From Pseudoips prasinana (taxonomy: Eukaryota > Arthropoda > Insecta > Lepidoptera > Nolidae), in the NCBI GenBank assembly GCA_951640165.1, contig OX621247.1, positions 30,602,001-30,666,000 on the forward strand: a stretch of DNA of 64,000 nt. The letters run 5' to 3'. This document shows positions 42,911-53,056 of the stretch, in pieces. Both the position numbers and the translations under genes were made by a program. Position 1 is the stretch's first letter, and the number at the start of each line of letters is the position of its first letter. The notes beneath the pieces are model-generated. The model was not told the DNA's origin, made no database searches, and worked only from the letters and a program-made list of their open reading frames with translations.

Positions 42911-43224
42911 TCTCAGCGTTACCTATAGACCCCTTCAAATATTAAAACTACGTCTTTAAAATTTGATTCAATATTGCTTTTCTTTAATCTATGACTAATC
43001 TATGACTAGAGTACCGAGGAGAAAAAGTAAAGTTCATGTTAAAGCTAATAAAATATTATTAAAATGTAGGTAGTAGAAGGTAGAAGTCCCACAGGCAGGG
43101 GAGCGCATTATAATAGTTAGCCTAGGACTGTCTGGCTTCTCCCCGACTGGGCGCCGCCCCTGGGGTCGCTGGCGTTTGGAGGAGGGGAACTCCACTCGTC
43201 TTGTATAAGCGTTCCCGGGAACAG

Positions 43225-43420
43225 GTATCCAGGGGCTCTACCGGCTAAGTCGCCGAACATCGTTTTCGTGAATGGCGTTCAACTAAATAAAGGTTAAAAG
43301 TGACTTAATCAATCGTTAAATAGGCTTCCTTGTGCACCTGTGACGTCATAAATGGTCCGGAATCGATTGTCAACGTTGAAGCCGATTTAACTATTGATTA
43401 AGTCATTTTTAACCTTTCTC
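43225..43420. mobile_element. Fold-back MITE, TGACTTAATCAATCG type
   Basis: ggggctctaccggctaagtc and gcgttcaactaaataaaggt start the left arm; the loop has acctgtgacgtcataaatgg; the right arm is cut after ttaacctttc. It lies about 250 bp before gene 2 exon 4. Confidence 0.78.
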
Positions 43421-43489
43421 CTTTGCGACAGTGGGTCGAGCCCTACATACCCGTCGCCTCCTCACGCGACGGGCATTCTATATGAGCAT

Positions 43490-43625
43490 TTCCACTACGT
43501 AAAAAAAAGGACTCGCAAGGCTCTGGCTGCGTCTTCAGTTTCGTGGTCGTCACTCACGGACCGTTCTGCCCTCCTCTCTCGGTTGGTTCTACGGGCCCCA
43601 TCCGCTGTCACTTCAGTTTGGAAAT
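43490..43625 (-). repeat. Degraded RTE-like 3' fragment
   Basis: tgcgtcttcagtttcgtggt and cgctgtcacttcagtttgg resemble the minus-strand RTE C-terminal region seen at 37640-37735. Weak similarity. Confidence 0.45.
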
Positions 43626-43667
43626 TTGTTAGGCTATACTATAACGAAACATATTTTTAATTTTCAG

Positions 43668-43813
43668 TGTTGAATATTGACTTTTGGCGAGTGGTCAGTG
43701 ATTACTATCTCGAGATGACCACCCCATTTGTGCCACCAGCTAAATCAGCAGCAACAAAGAACAAAGAATCATCAGCACTCTTAGAACGAACTTTCCTTCA
43801 AAATTCTACATAG
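43668..43813 (+). CDS. Gene 2 exon 4, C-terminus
   Basis: After taattttcag, two bases complete a Leu codon, followed by LNIDFWRVVSDYYLEMTTPF and a Lys/Ser-rich hydrophilic tail ending TFLQNST, then TAG. The tail is 18 residues longer than in genes 1 and 3. Confidence 0.87.
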
Positions 43814-43830
43814 AACAATTTTTATATTTA

Positions 43831-43836
43831 AATAAA
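43831..43836 (+). terminator. Gene 2 polyadenylation signal
   Basis: AATAAA begins 18 bases after the stop codon, which would give a very short 3'-UTR. Confidence 0.6.
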
Positions 43837-44084
43837 GTTATTAACATACATATAGGTAATAATAATCTTTATTTTGCAGAAAGTTACAGACGCGTAAGTG
43901 AAAAATTATATATTCATTGTCATTTTAAATTTAGCACCAAGATCGCGTATTTTATACTTTTATTTATACAATGATCAGTAAAATAAATAATAATCCAGCC
44001 TCTTAAACTAGGCAAGCCTTTAAAAGACAATATTAGGTCTTTTTTTATTATTTAGAATTTTGTTTTTATTTTACTATCTGCGTG

Positions 44085-44122
44085 TGTGTGTGTGTGAGTG
44101 TGTGTGTGAGTGTGTGTGTGTT
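44085..44122 (+). repeat. TG-rich microsatellite
   Basis: Imperfect (TG)n with GA interruptions. Confidence 0.8.
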
Positions 44123-44234
44123 TTTTGCTGTAGTCAGGCTATATTAATAAACAATTTATAGGTTTTTACTCCTAACTCAACATTTTAAGATCTTACAATC
44201 ATAAAATATGTTTTAAATGTGATTATCATTATTC

Positions 44235-44420
44235 AAGGCATCCAATTGACGTCCATTGCTGGACAAAGACCTCCCCAAAAGAATTCCACATTAGGCTATC
44301 GCAGTATGATTTTCTTAGTACCTACACAGAGAGACGCTGCTGCATTCTCTGAGAGATATTCACTCGGGACGATTTCGATGCCCCCCACTGAATGACCCCA
44401 AGGTAGTGATACCCCAAAAG
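44235..44420 (-). mobile_element. RTE-derived short element, degraded
   Basis: ccattgctggacaaagacct, gagagacgctgctgcattct and gatgccccccactgaatgac match the family in minus orientation. Confidence 0.65.
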
Positions 44421-44523
44421 CGCCAAACCATTTAAATATACAACTGCCATTTGTAAATTTGTGAAAATGAATACTTAATGCTTTGTTCTTTACTGTTATT
44501 GACTTATATATTTTACAAAATTA

Positions 44524-44672
44524 TGTACAGACGCCATCACTTACACCATCCCCAATCTGTCAAATTTCTTTTAAACATTTTCTACTTTATCACAAAAGCA
44601 TAAGGTTCACTTTCAATTGGGAAAATTTGACAGAATGGGGTAGCTTGATGTGCTGGCGTCTCTGTACTAGTT
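44524..44672. mobile_element. Fold-back MITE, CAGACGCCAGCACATC type, rearranged
   Basis: The ends are tgtacagacgccatcac and gatgtgctggcgtctctgtac. The interior is partly inverted relative to the other copies: gcataaggttcactttcaat appears here where they carry its complement. Confidence 0.75.
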
Positions 44673-44842
44673 CACGTACCTTAGTAAGTAAATATAAGAT
44701 GTTTATTGTATTTTCTAATATTGTTATAAGTGTATTAAAAAATTTGTGTTTGCATTTCTTATACATTACTTATAATTGATGGCGTACAATCATTTTAACT
44801 TGTGTAATCTGATTAAAAAAAACAAAACTATAAATTATACAC

Positions 44843-44882
44843 ATATGGCCTTTGCGTCTGTTACAGACGATTTACGGCACAT
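44843..44882 (-). repeat. LINE 3'-end remnant
   Basis: atatggcctttgcgtctgtt followed by acagacgatttacgg is the reverse complement of the 3' end of the LINE fragment at 46490-46930, so this is a tiny truncated copy on the other strand. Confidence 0.6.
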
Positions 44883-44889
44883 TAAATTA

Positions 44890-45295
44890 TACAACATGTA
44901 ACGTAATTAACGCACACCCGCAATCACCCCAATTAGAATATTATGTTGTAAGTTGTAATCATAATACATATATTAAATTTTTAATTTAACCTGTATATGC
45001 ATTGTTATTTACTAAATTAGTTTCTTGGAATAAAGTTTATTTTTCTTTATTTTGTACTGAATGATGCAATTTGTATGAATACAAATATAACTGCCATTTT
45101 AAAAGTCTTATTACTTTGACTTACGGTCCATTTCAATTTGTTTAGACTGTCCAGGGTTAATATGCCAATAATTTTCGTAGTTTTAATTATTTTGGAATAA
45201 AAAATTACCTATATTAAAAATGATATAAATGGATTCAGTATACGATTCTGAATAAACTATTTTCAGGATGTGCGTTAATTAAGTAACATGTTGTA
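44890..45295. mobile_element. TA-flanked MITE, copy 2
   Basis: Same ends as the copy at 15084 (tacaacatgtaac, gttacatgttgta) with TA on both sides (44888-44889, 45296-45297). The interior is alike (tatgcattgttatttacta, ccatttcaatttgttt). 406 bp long. Confidence 0.8.
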
Positions 45296-45579
45296 TATGA
45301 ATTTGAATAATACAAATTTAATTTGATAGTTTTAAAAATATTGGCACTTTTAATATTTGTTAAGAATATGTTTAAGTAAATAATAGTTCTTAAGGAAAGG
45401 ATTTTCTATACCTATATGTTATCTATTTTTAAGTAATATTTTATTGTTAAGGTTTGGTGCATAAACGCTTTGGTACTTAACACACAAAACAAAAACAGCC
45501 TTTACGTCTGCTAAATTATAATACGAAATAAACAAGAAAATAACCTACCTATACCAACTAAAAATAAATAAATTTCATC

Positions 45580-45805
45580 GTCATCATGATCACCATCATG
45601 TCAGCAGATACGTCCACTGCTGGGGAGGCTCCCCAGAGAATGGGGGATATGCCACAATAGCCACTCTTGGCAGACGGGTTGCCGAACGCAGTTTGCTGGT
45701 CATAGTTCACAAAAGAACGCTGCCTGGTAGGTATTCCCTCGGGACGATTTCTACGCCCCCCACGGGATGAGATGTCGTGATGATATACTATGCCGTCACC
45801 ACACA
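45580..45805 (-). mobile_element. RTE-derived short element
   Basis: tcaccatcatgtcagcagat, acgtccactgctggggaggc, ccactcttggcagacgggtt and gccgtcaccacacagcaaa give the whole tail-to-head order on the minus strand. Confidence 0.75.
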
Positions 45806-45809
45806 GCAA

Positions 45810-46485
45810 AATAAAATACATAAAGAAAATATATAGAAATTTTGAAATGATATTCTGACTATATAGAAACAATAATTACCTATAGGTATGTACTTAAGTA
45901 TGTCACAATTAAAGGTTTACCTGTTTTATTGCGTTTTTATTTTTAATTGTATCATTTCCTATATTTATTTATGCACATAAAAGTATTTACCAAGTTTACT
46001 CAGTGACATGGATGAAGAGTCTGATACAGTTGTGACAAAAAATATTGAACATATTGTGTGTAATGGAAATATTAATATATAATATTCAATTCAATAAGCA
46101 CAATTAGGTACTACACTTAATCCTAAAGTCCACCATACTTAATACCTATCATCCACAATTTTTAATCCTAAAGTAATTAAAATAATCCTATTCTATACTG
46201 GAATATGAACACGTGAAATATACCGTATTAATATTTGGAAATAAAAAATATATGTAGAATAAATACATACGTCCATTACTCAATGGAAATTATTATTATT
46301 ATTCATTTATTTCGGATTAATAAAATATATTCCACCATTATTAAAAATACCATTTTCATGAACGCCATGATAACAAATTGACATCTTACAAGATGAACGA
46401 CGCACATTATTAGAAAGTGCATACGTTTTATAGCATATGAAATGTGTAACGGTGTTTGTGAAGTGGCTGGGGGCTTAATTATAGG
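45810..46485. other. AT-rich intergenic sequence
   Basis: Nothing recognised between the RTE-derived element and the LINE fragment that follows. Confidence 0.4.
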
Positions 46486-46489
46486 CCTT

Positions 46490-46925
46490 AGGTACCTAGC
46501 CTGACAGCGTTGGTTGGGGCATGTGCATAGAATGGAACCCACTCCAATACCACGATGTGTTCTGTTGGGTGCGGTAGCTAATGCGAAACGAGATGTCGGT
46601 AGACTTCTGCTTCGCTTTAAAGACTGCAACAAGCGGGATATGGCCGCTTTTAAAATTGACCACTGTAGCTGGGAAAAGCTCGCTAAAAATAGAGTTGAAT
46701 GGTGCAAATGTGTAGTGGAGGGTCGTAAGATCTGTGATGAAGCCTGGTTCGGAGTACTTGCTGATAAGAGACAGAAGCGACATGAAAGTGGCTCGGCACC
46801 AAGCACCGCAAACTTCTCTTGTCAGGCCTGCGGTAGGCTATGTCGCTCTCGCATCGGTTTGTTTAGCCACCATAAGAAATGTCTGTCAGACAATACGCCG
46901 TAAATCGTCTGTAACAGACGTAAAG

Positions 46926-46931
<6 letters not shown>
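46490..46931 (+). pseudogene. LINE ORF2 C-terminus with zinc-finger motif
   Basis: The frame from about 46500 to a stop at 46903 encodes the end of a non-LTR retrotransposon ORF: WGHVHRMEP-type opening, LLRFKDCNKRDMAAFKIDHC, SWEKLAKNRVEWCK, and a C2H2-type finger CQACGRLCRSRIGLFSHHKK. A short 3'-UTR leads into a long TA array. The 5' part is absent. Confidence 0.7.

Positions 46932-46991
<60 letters not shown>
46932..46991. repeat. (TA)n microsatellite
   Basis: About 30 TA units directly after the LINE 3' end; it may be the expanded tail of the LINE. Confidence 0.9.
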
Positions 46992-46993
<2 letters not shown>

Positions 46994-47039
46994 TTAAATA
47001 ATCTTCCGGGACACTAATAAAGTATTTCTATAATCCTCT

Positions 47040-47045
47040 TTTATT
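47040..47045 (-). terminator. Candidate gene 3 polyadenylation signal
   Basis: tttatt on the + strand is AATAAA on the minus strand, about 280 bases after the gene 3 stop. Confidence 0.4.
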
Positions 47046-47321
47046 ATATTTCCTTGTCTTAAAATTTACATAAATTCGGACTATGTCTACTGCCTTCTGC
47101 TCTGTTGCTGCTAGCAACCAAAATTAATTCACACAGTCGACAGTCTTTCTGTCTGTCTTTCTTCTTCAAGATAAGGCCTCGAAACTTAAAGGGACCTCCT
47201 ACATTATCGTATATTACAAGCATCAGAACGTCACCTCTAGCTACACAGCATGCTGTCACTTTAAAGTGCCGTAGTAACAACAAAACTCATACTTAGAACT
47301 AGAAGTCAAAAGCTTGTACAA

Positions 47322-47413
47322 TCAAGCAGTGTGGAAGATGACTGGGCGCCCGAACAGCTCCTCCATCCGAAGGTAATAGCTCCTGACTACCAACCAGAAG
47401 TAGAGCTTCAACA
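47322..47413 (-). CDS. Gene 3 exon 4, C-terminus
   Basis: On the minus strand tttatatttgttgcag leads into two bases completing a Leu codon and then LKLYFWLVVRSYYLRMEELF and GRPVIFHTA, with a TGA stop at 47324-47322. Length (92) and sequence match gene 1 exon 4 (FNLYFWLVIRSFYLKM... with RPAIYTTA). It is too short to be seen as a stand-alone frame and was found by looking for the missing last exon. Confidence 0.85.
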
Positions 47414-47499
47414 CTGCAACAAATATAAAGGTATCGTTCATATATATAAGGTAAATAGTGTGATAAAGACGTCCACAAAGGCATCCCTGAAAGTGGCGC

Positions 47500-47625
47500 A
47501 CAAAGGGCGCCCGTCGCGTGTTGTTTCTATGAGCAATATGCCCCGCCCACTGCCATTTCAGTTTGGCAATTCCTCTGTCTATGTCGGTTACTGCGGTTTG
47601 CCTGCTGTCTGATTAAATCAAGCAA
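47500..47625 (-). repeat. RTE LINE 3'-end fragment
   Basis: gagcaatatgccccgcccac, tgccatttcagtttggcaat and ctatgtcggttactgcggtt match the minus-strand RTE C-terminal region. It lies in gene 3 intron 3. Confidence 0.65.
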
Positions 47626-47677
47626 GGAACCTCGTAGCATAGCGTTCTCCAGTGCTCTTTAAATAATAATAATATAA

Positions 47678-47934
47678 TAATATCTAGAGACAATGTCACA
47701 CAGATCATCCTAGCCCCAAACTAAGCAAAGCTTGTACTATGGGTACCAGGTGACGATGTACATACTTATATAGATAGATAAATACTTAAATACATAGAAA
47801 ACATCCATGACTCAGAAACAAATATTTGTGTTCATCACACAAATATTTGCACTTACCGGGATTCTAACCCAGGACCACCAGCTTCGTAGGCAGGAGCACT
47901 ACCAACTAGGCTACGGTGACCGTCAAATGACCTT
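47678..47934 (-). mobile_element. SINE family 2
   Basis: (aat)n then gacaatgtcacacagatcat through ccgggattctaacccaggac and actaccaactaggctacgg. Complete. Confidence 0.8.
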
Positions 47935-48177
47935 AAACTATTCTTTATAGTTTCAGACCACCTCTCTATTCTGTAAATCACCACTGTCTACGTTCAACTA
48001 GTAGTCGAGAGTACTTGCACAATAATTCCTTACAAATATCCTTCCATAAGTTGGGATTGAACTTAAGGTAAGACTATGAATAACCAGCAAAGTTTAGTTG
48101 AATGAGGATTTACAACTGGATCTTCGAGCAATGAAACATTTTTCTAGAGATCTTAAATATTTAAGGGTGATACTTAC

Positions 48178-48313
48178 GGATGTCGAATACAGCAATGGCG
48201 ATAGTGATGACATCAAGTGACCCAATACTGAGACCAATCACGAAAATGATTACGAGGAACACAATGAAGATGAAATTGTACACTAGATAGGCCTTCACGT
48301 GGCCACGTTTGTA
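48178..48313 (-). CDS. Gene 3 exon 3
   Basis: 136 bases; minus-strand acceptor ttgaaagaaa-complement (tttctttcaattccag) and donor gtaagt; phase 0 to 1. It encodes YKRGHVKAYLVYNFIFIVFL and VIIFVIGLSIGS, the third membrane segment with the shared GHVKAYL block. Confidence 0.87.
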
Positions 48314-48512
48314 CTGGAATTGAAAGAAATACAACATATAATTTAACAGCATTAGGTAGTCAGTATAAGATGTTTATACATATAATAACAGACGGTCTTC
48401 TATAGATTCAGCGATCCAGCGCCATTTTGGCCGCGTGTGCCAGCCACTGGGACTCGATACTGATGGCCCACTGGATAGGCCGTCACGCGAGATCAAGCGC
48501 CTGACGTATTTG

Positions 48513-48576
48513 TAACAATGTTCTTAGCCTAATGTTAGTAAAGGGTTTTACTAACATTAGGCTAAGAACATCGTTA
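48513..48576. repeat. Short near-perfect hairpin
   Basis: Two 30-base arms (48513-48542, 48547-48576) pair with one mismatch around a 4-base loop (aacaatgttcttagcctaat on the left). A degenerate third copy of the arm is at 48602-48637. It lies in the gene 3 intron between exons 2 and 3. Confidence 0.8.
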
Positions 48577-48694
48577 CTAACTACTCGTGATTTGTATTTT
48601 TGCTAACACTAGGTTAAGAATAACTTGTTACTAACAAATTTGTGGACCAACGTCTGAAATAAATGTATTTATTATTATTATAACAATTATCATC

Positions 48695-48880
48695 ATCATC
48701 ATGACAGCCGAATGACGTCCACAACTGGACAAAGGCCTTGTCCCGAAAGAGTTGTGTCCATCATTTGGAGGGATATGCCATAATCGCTCGGCAGACGGGT
48801 TGGCGACCGCGTGATAGTCATAGTATACGGAGAGACGCTGCTGCCTGTTTTCTGAGAGATATACCCTCGGAACAATAGGA
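48695..48880 (-). mobile_element. RTE-derived short element
   Basis: catcatcatcatgacagccg, acgtccacaactggacaaag, tcggcagacgggttggcgac and gagatataccctcggaacaa in minus orientation. The extreme head is missing. Confidence 0.7.
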
Positions 48881-49014
48881 AAACTATCAAATATGTATAG
48901 CAGATTTTAGTAATTCCATTTAGGTTATGTATTTCTACTTTTTGCTGATGATGTAAAACAACCCTATCGAATAATCGCTACGAAATAGAAATAGAGGTTT
49001 TATTACTATTCGGT

Positions 49015-49105
49015 CAGCGTGTATGAAGAATATAATGACAGTAAACAAGGCAAAAGAGGAGTGCAAAGATCGCGATAAATGGAAATGCGTTGTCTCTGCC
49101 CTATA
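49015..49105 (+). repeat. LINE 3' end, family E, degraded
   Basis: gcgtgtatgaagaatataat and aatggaaatgcgttgtctct match 17265-17405 and 52855-53010; the (GTAT)n tail is missing. Confidence 0.6.
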
Positions 49106-49109
49106 AATA

Positions 49110-49420
49110 GCCCCCTCGGTGCTATTATGAGAAGTATCCTCTACTGCTGCCACGTGCAATCAGCTCCGTGAAGACAGCCATTAGTTTGTGGCGCAGTCGC
49201 TGTGCCGAACTGGCAGGAGTCGGCAATAGGGGAGGGCAATCATGAACCCTCCCAGGGTACGTGTCCCGACTATTTGGGACATGGCGCAAACGGGGGGCAC
49301 CGGGGCTCCCCCCATCAGGCGCCAAGAGAAGTCCACGGCATGTTAGGTTTAGTAGGTGCGAGTCCGACATACCCACCCGCAGACACTTTACGTCTGGCAT
49401 GCGTAGGCATTGGAGTGTAC
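49110..49420. repeat. Interspersed repeat B, partial
   Basis: gccaagagaagtccacggca, ggtgcgagtccgacataccc and agacactttacg match the right half of 2885-3230. Confidence 0.6.
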
Positions 49421-49427
49421 TACGTAT

Positions 49428-49751
49428 GGATATGCGATTAACGCTTATGCGACAAAACTGTACTGCGACTCACCATAGTTCGAATGCACGCTAGTGCGAC
49501 ACACTGAAAATCGACATCTCGTAAAAAGCTATTGGCTTTCTGGCACTTCGCCGGCTGCTGCCGCGGCACGCTCGCTTCGCTCGCTCGGCTCATGCGTTAT
49601 AGTTTCATGTTCTAACCTAACCGAACCGAACCAAACCTAAACCTATTGATCGTTTAGCGAGATGTCGATCTTCAGTGTGCCGCACAAGCGTGCATTCGAA
49701 CTATGGTGAGTCGCTGTACAGTTTTGTCGCATAAGTGTTAATCGCACATCC
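49428..49751. mobile_element. Element with about 95-bp inverted arms, GC-rich core
   Basis: The arms (atgcgattaacgcttatgcg, agttcgaatgcacgctagtg on the left) are mirrored at 49655-49751. The centre holds ctgccgcggcacgctcgctt and cgctcgctcgg followed by (aaccgaacc)-type repeats. The same core is found in the TIR element at 55482. No coding frame. Confidence 0.75.
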
Positions 49752-49787
49752 ATCTGGCTTAACACAAAAAAGAAGTATATATAGTAC

Positions 49788-49958
49788 CTGATGCACTCCA
49801 ACCAGAAGCACAATGGAGAAGGCCAGGTTTAAGGCTAACACGAGGAGAACGAAAAGTATAATGCCCAATTCAAAAGCCTCAGCCTTTCCTTTAGAAGCCA
49901 GTACAGTGAAATCGTATACGTCCTTTACTCCCGACGAAAAAAATAATATTTCGAAGAC
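49788..49958 (-). CDS. Gene 3 exon 2: small four-TM membrane protein
   Basis: Minus strand: acceptor ccatttttttacag, 57 codons, donor gtacta, phase 0 both ends. It encodes VFEILFFSSGVKDVYDF, then LGIILFVLLVLALNLAFSIV and LLVGVHQ. Together with exon 3 (48313-48178) and exon 4 (47413-47322) it gives 132 residues of a third paralogue; the expected 26-residue exon 1 should lie to the right but I did not find it before 64000. The product looks like a four-pass membrane protein of unknown role, closer to gene 1 than gene 2 at the C-terminus. Gene 3 converges on gene 2, unlike the tandem genes 1 and 2. Confidence 0.85.
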
Positions 49959-50072
49959 CTGTAAAAAAATGGTGCGTGGAGCACCATGAAAGTAATAGAA
50001 GTGAAACTTATTACAAAAATATATGAGAGATTTGGTGTGTGAGAGAGAGAAGGAGAGCTTCTGTCTACAGTA

Positions 50073-50563
50073 ATATCCTTAATAATATGCTACAACATTA
50101 TACATACACAGCTATCTGATCCCAAATCAAGCAAAGCTTGTACTTTGGAAACTAGATAACTGATGTACTACATGTACTACTTTTCTTTTGTAAATATAAT
50201 TCATATTTTCTTGGGTATTGTTTCTTGCAACTTTTTTTGAGTAACTTGCAAAATACTGCTTAAAAATTGTCAGTTTATTCCAAAATTTTGTTATGGTTTT
50301 GGAACGTGGGTAGTATGACAAAGATTTCGATTGGTCAATTTTCAGCGCTCCGCCATTTATAAATATTATTAAATAGAAATGGCCTCCCGTCGGTAATTAC
50401 CAAATCGAAGTGATTAATTCATAAAATTTATTAAACCCCTTTATTTATATAGATAATTACACCTAGACTCAGGACAATCAGACATGTTCATGCACACAAA
50501 TATCTGTCCTGGGTGGGAATCGAACCCACGACCTGAGATGTGAGAGGCAAGCCAACCGGCCCG
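50073..50563 (-). mobile_element. SINE family 1, interrupted
   Basis: The tail and body (acacagctatctgatcccaa, agcaaagcttgtactttgga) run to about 50200; about 240 bp of unrelated AT-rich sequence follows; then the body and head resume at about 50445 (ggacaatcagacatgttcat, ggtgggaatcgaacccacga). Confidence 0.7.
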
Positions 50564-50609
50564 TAAAGACATAAAATTTGATCTGTATTCACAAAAGACT
50601 ACTTATATA

Positions 50610-51897
50610 ATAGGTCTTTACCTATGAAATTGCCGTTTTGTATGAAAAAATTTAAACGATTTTTTTTCATGAATTTTTTTATTTGTATTAATCGAAGTAA
50701 TCACCCATGCAATCAATGCATCTTTGCCATCGCAGTGGCAGTTTATTGATGCCCTTCTTAAAGAAATCAGCTGGACGGGAGGCAACAAATTCTTCAAAGG
50801 CATTTTGTACTGCCTCTCGGGTATTGAATTTTTTTCCCGCCAAGAAGTTATCCAAATTCTGGAAAAAGTAGTAGTCTGTAGGCGCAAGGTCTGGTGAGTA
50901 GGGCGGATGACGGAGAGCTTCCAACCCCAGTTCTTGCAACTTGGAGACCGTCTGCTGTGCAGTATGAGGTCGCGCGTTGTCGTGCAGGAGCAGCGGAGAC
51001 GAGCGATTGTTCAATGCTGGTTGGAGATACGCCAGCTTCTCCATCATTGTGCTCAGTTCTTCACAGTACACATCTGCAGTAATGCTCACCCCGTTTGGTA
51101 AGAAGCTGTGATGAATCACACCGGCGCTAGACCACCAAACAGTGACCATCACTTTTCTAGGGGTAAGTTTTCGTTTAGGGCATTGTTTAGGTGCTGAACC
51201 AGGATCCAACCAACTTGCTGAGCGCTTGCGGTTATCAAACAGAATCCATTTTTCATCGCAGGTAACAATGCGGTTCAAAATTCCTTCATTTGTGTGTCTG
51301 TTGAGCAGTGCAAGGCACGTCTCGACGCGTACTTCGCGCTGGCGATCATTGAGTTCGTGGGGCACCCATTTGTCAAGCTTTTTTACCTTGCCAATTTGAC
51401 GCAAATGGACCAATATTGTTTTGACGCTAACGTCGAAAGCTGCTGCTAATTCAGCCGTAGATTGTGTATCATCAGCTTCCACAACCGCCTTTAATTCGTC
51501 ATTGTCGACCAAAGTCTTCGGACGACCGCGAGGTTCATTTTTCAGGTCGAAATTTCCAGAACGGAAGCGAGCAAACCAATAACAGGTGGTGCGTTGGTTT
51601 GTAGTGTTAGCTCCGTAAACGTCGTTGATGTTGCGTGCCGCTTGTGCCGCGTTGCTGCCACGACGGTACTCATATTCCATAATTACTCGAATTTTTAACG
51701 TATCCATGATGACGAAAAAGATTGAAATGCGATGAAAATGTAACACTAATCAATAAAGAAATGACTACTTTTGGAAAAAAGAATCCATGTTTTTAAAATA
51801 AAATTAATTTGAAATTAGAATTCTTAGCCAAACAAAAATTATTTTGATTTGAAATGGCCAGTACTGCAGAACGGCAATTTCATAGGTAAAGACCTAA
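50610..51897 (-). mobile_element. mariner transposon copy 2, intact
   Basis: Same ends and 1288-bp length as copy 1, with TA on both sides. By eye it differs from copy 1 at about five positions, two of which give H-to-Y and V-to-N changes in the transposase. Confidence 0.9.
50688..51707 (-). CDS. mariner transposase, copy 2
   Basis: A 339-residue open frame with the same start choice (MDTLKIR), helix-turn-helix region and DD34D catalytic residues as copy 1 (CDEKWI, HDNARPHTA, APTDYY). The differences (KLAYLQPALNN instead of KLAHLQPALVN) lie between the first and second aspartate and do not touch catalytic positions. No stop or frameshift. Confidence 0.92.
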   Translation of the reverse strand: MDTLKIRVIMEYEYRRGSNAAQAARNINDVYGANTTNQRTTCYWFARFRSGNFDLKNEPRGRPKTLVDNDELKAVVEADDTQSTAELAAAFDVSVKTILVHLRQIGKVKKLDKWVPHELNDRQREVRVETCLALLNRHTNEGILNRIVTCDEKWILFDNRKRSASWLDPGSAPKQCPKRKLTPRKVMVTVWWSSAGVIHHSFLPNGVSITADVYCEELSTMMEKLAYLQPALNNRSSPLLLHDNARPHTAQQTVSKLQELGLEALRHPPYSPDLAPTDYYFFQNLDNFLAGKKFNTREAVQNAFEEFVASRPADFFKKGINKLPLRWQRCIDCMGDYFD

Positions 51898-51924
51898 TAT
51901 ATAAATCGTATTATATGTGTATGG

Positions 51925-52085
51925 TCCAGCTGACCTCTTTCCGGTTGTGTCTGCTAGCCTTCCCATCTGATCAGAAAGAGGGATTAAAAGGGCACCTGCG
52001 TTTACGCATAATATGTCCCAGTAGATGGGTAGTCTCCATTGAGACTGGCTATGTGTATCACGCGTAAGCCCAGGTCGGGTCACAT
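51925..52085 (+). repeat. SINE family 5, body fragment
   Basis: gctgacctctttccggttgt, agggattaaaagggcacctg and tagtctccattgagactggc correspond to the body of the SINE at 38264-38612 in the opposite orientation. The tRNA head is absent. Confidence 0.6.
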
Positions 52086-52288
52086 ATTAATTTAACCGGT
52101 TCAATGCGGTGGGCTACCAAATATTTCGTGGCGCCTGTGAGGAGCCAAGCGCCAGGGACTGTGATAGCGCCCTTAAAGCGCCTTCCACCGTGAATTGTGA
52201 CTTGCTGCGTTTTCTTCATTTGCCACGTTTTTAAGTTTAGTCGCGACTTGATATTGAACGTAAATCATAAGCCACACGTAAAAGACTT

Positions 52289-52840
52289 TCATGGCGCCTC
52301 CCGGGCGCCATCCGCATTGAATCGGTTAAGGGGCTTTTGCCTTGGTCCAGCAGTGGACGTTTTTCTTACTAGACAAAGGCCTCCCTCAAAGACATGGCTG
52401 GTCTTACGCTGTCCGCATTCAACACATACTCGTACATACACAAAGCCTTCCCAGTCCAGAAGCTTGAAAACATCTTCCAATGCAGCGGTGAACAGTTTCG
52501 GAGATATGACGTCTCCCTGTCTCACGCCTCGCTGCAATTGAATAGGTTTCGAGTTCTGGTCCTGAAGTCGGATTGACATGGTGGCGTTTTCGTACAAACA
52601 CTTTAACACCTGGACATACCGATAGTCAATTTGGCACCTTTGAAGAGACCTCAGCACGGCCCATGTTTCGATAGAATCAAAGGCTTTCTCATAGTCCACA
52701 AACGCTAAACATAATGGCTGGTTATACTCCTCTGTCTTCTGTATAACTTGCCGCAGCGTATGTATGTGGTCTATGGTACTGTAGCCTTTTCGGAATCCGG
52801 CTTGTTCGGGAGGCTGGAAGTCGTCAAACCTTCCAAATCG
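52289..52840 (-). pseudogene. Deleted RTE LINE copy
   Basis: The minus-strand frame encodes RT motifs A and B (FVDYEKAFDSIETWAVLRSL, RGVRQGDVISPKLFTAALED) and then jumps from FKLLDWEGF to the 3'-end region (cagcagtggac, ggcttttgcc). Sequence agrees closely with the full RTE copy at 61560-61930. The deletion removes the FADD motif. Confidence 0.8.
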
Positions 52841-52854
52841 GAGACGTTCTCAAG

Positions 52855-53010
52855 AAAGGGCAGGTCAGAAGTACCCTAAACCGGCGAGCATGTATGAAGA
52901 ATATAGACAGTAATCGAGGCAAAAGACGTGTGCAAAGATCGTGACAAATGGAAATCCGTTGTCTCTGCCTACCCCTCTGGGAAACAGGCTTGAGTCTATG
53001 TATGTATGTA
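52855..53010 (+). mobile_element. LINE 3' end with (GTAT)n tail, family E
   Basis: gagcatgtatgaagaatata, aagatcgtgacaaatggaaa and tccgttgtctctgcctaccc, then a short gtatgtatgta tail; same family as 17265-17405. Confidence 0.65.
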
Positions 53011-53056
53011 TTATTATATGTAATCACCAAATAAATCGCTTAAATACCACAACATA

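Noticed and set aside
46034..46060. Possible gene 3 last exon (LFNIF-like peptide on the minus strand)
   Set aside because: There is no AG acceptor at the right place; the true last exon with a good acceptor and clear similarity is at 47413-47322.
46303..46806. 167-codon minus-strand frame
   Set aside because: It is antisense to the LINE ORF2 C-terminus at 46500-46903, whose zinc finger and RT-tail motifs show the plus strand is the real frame.
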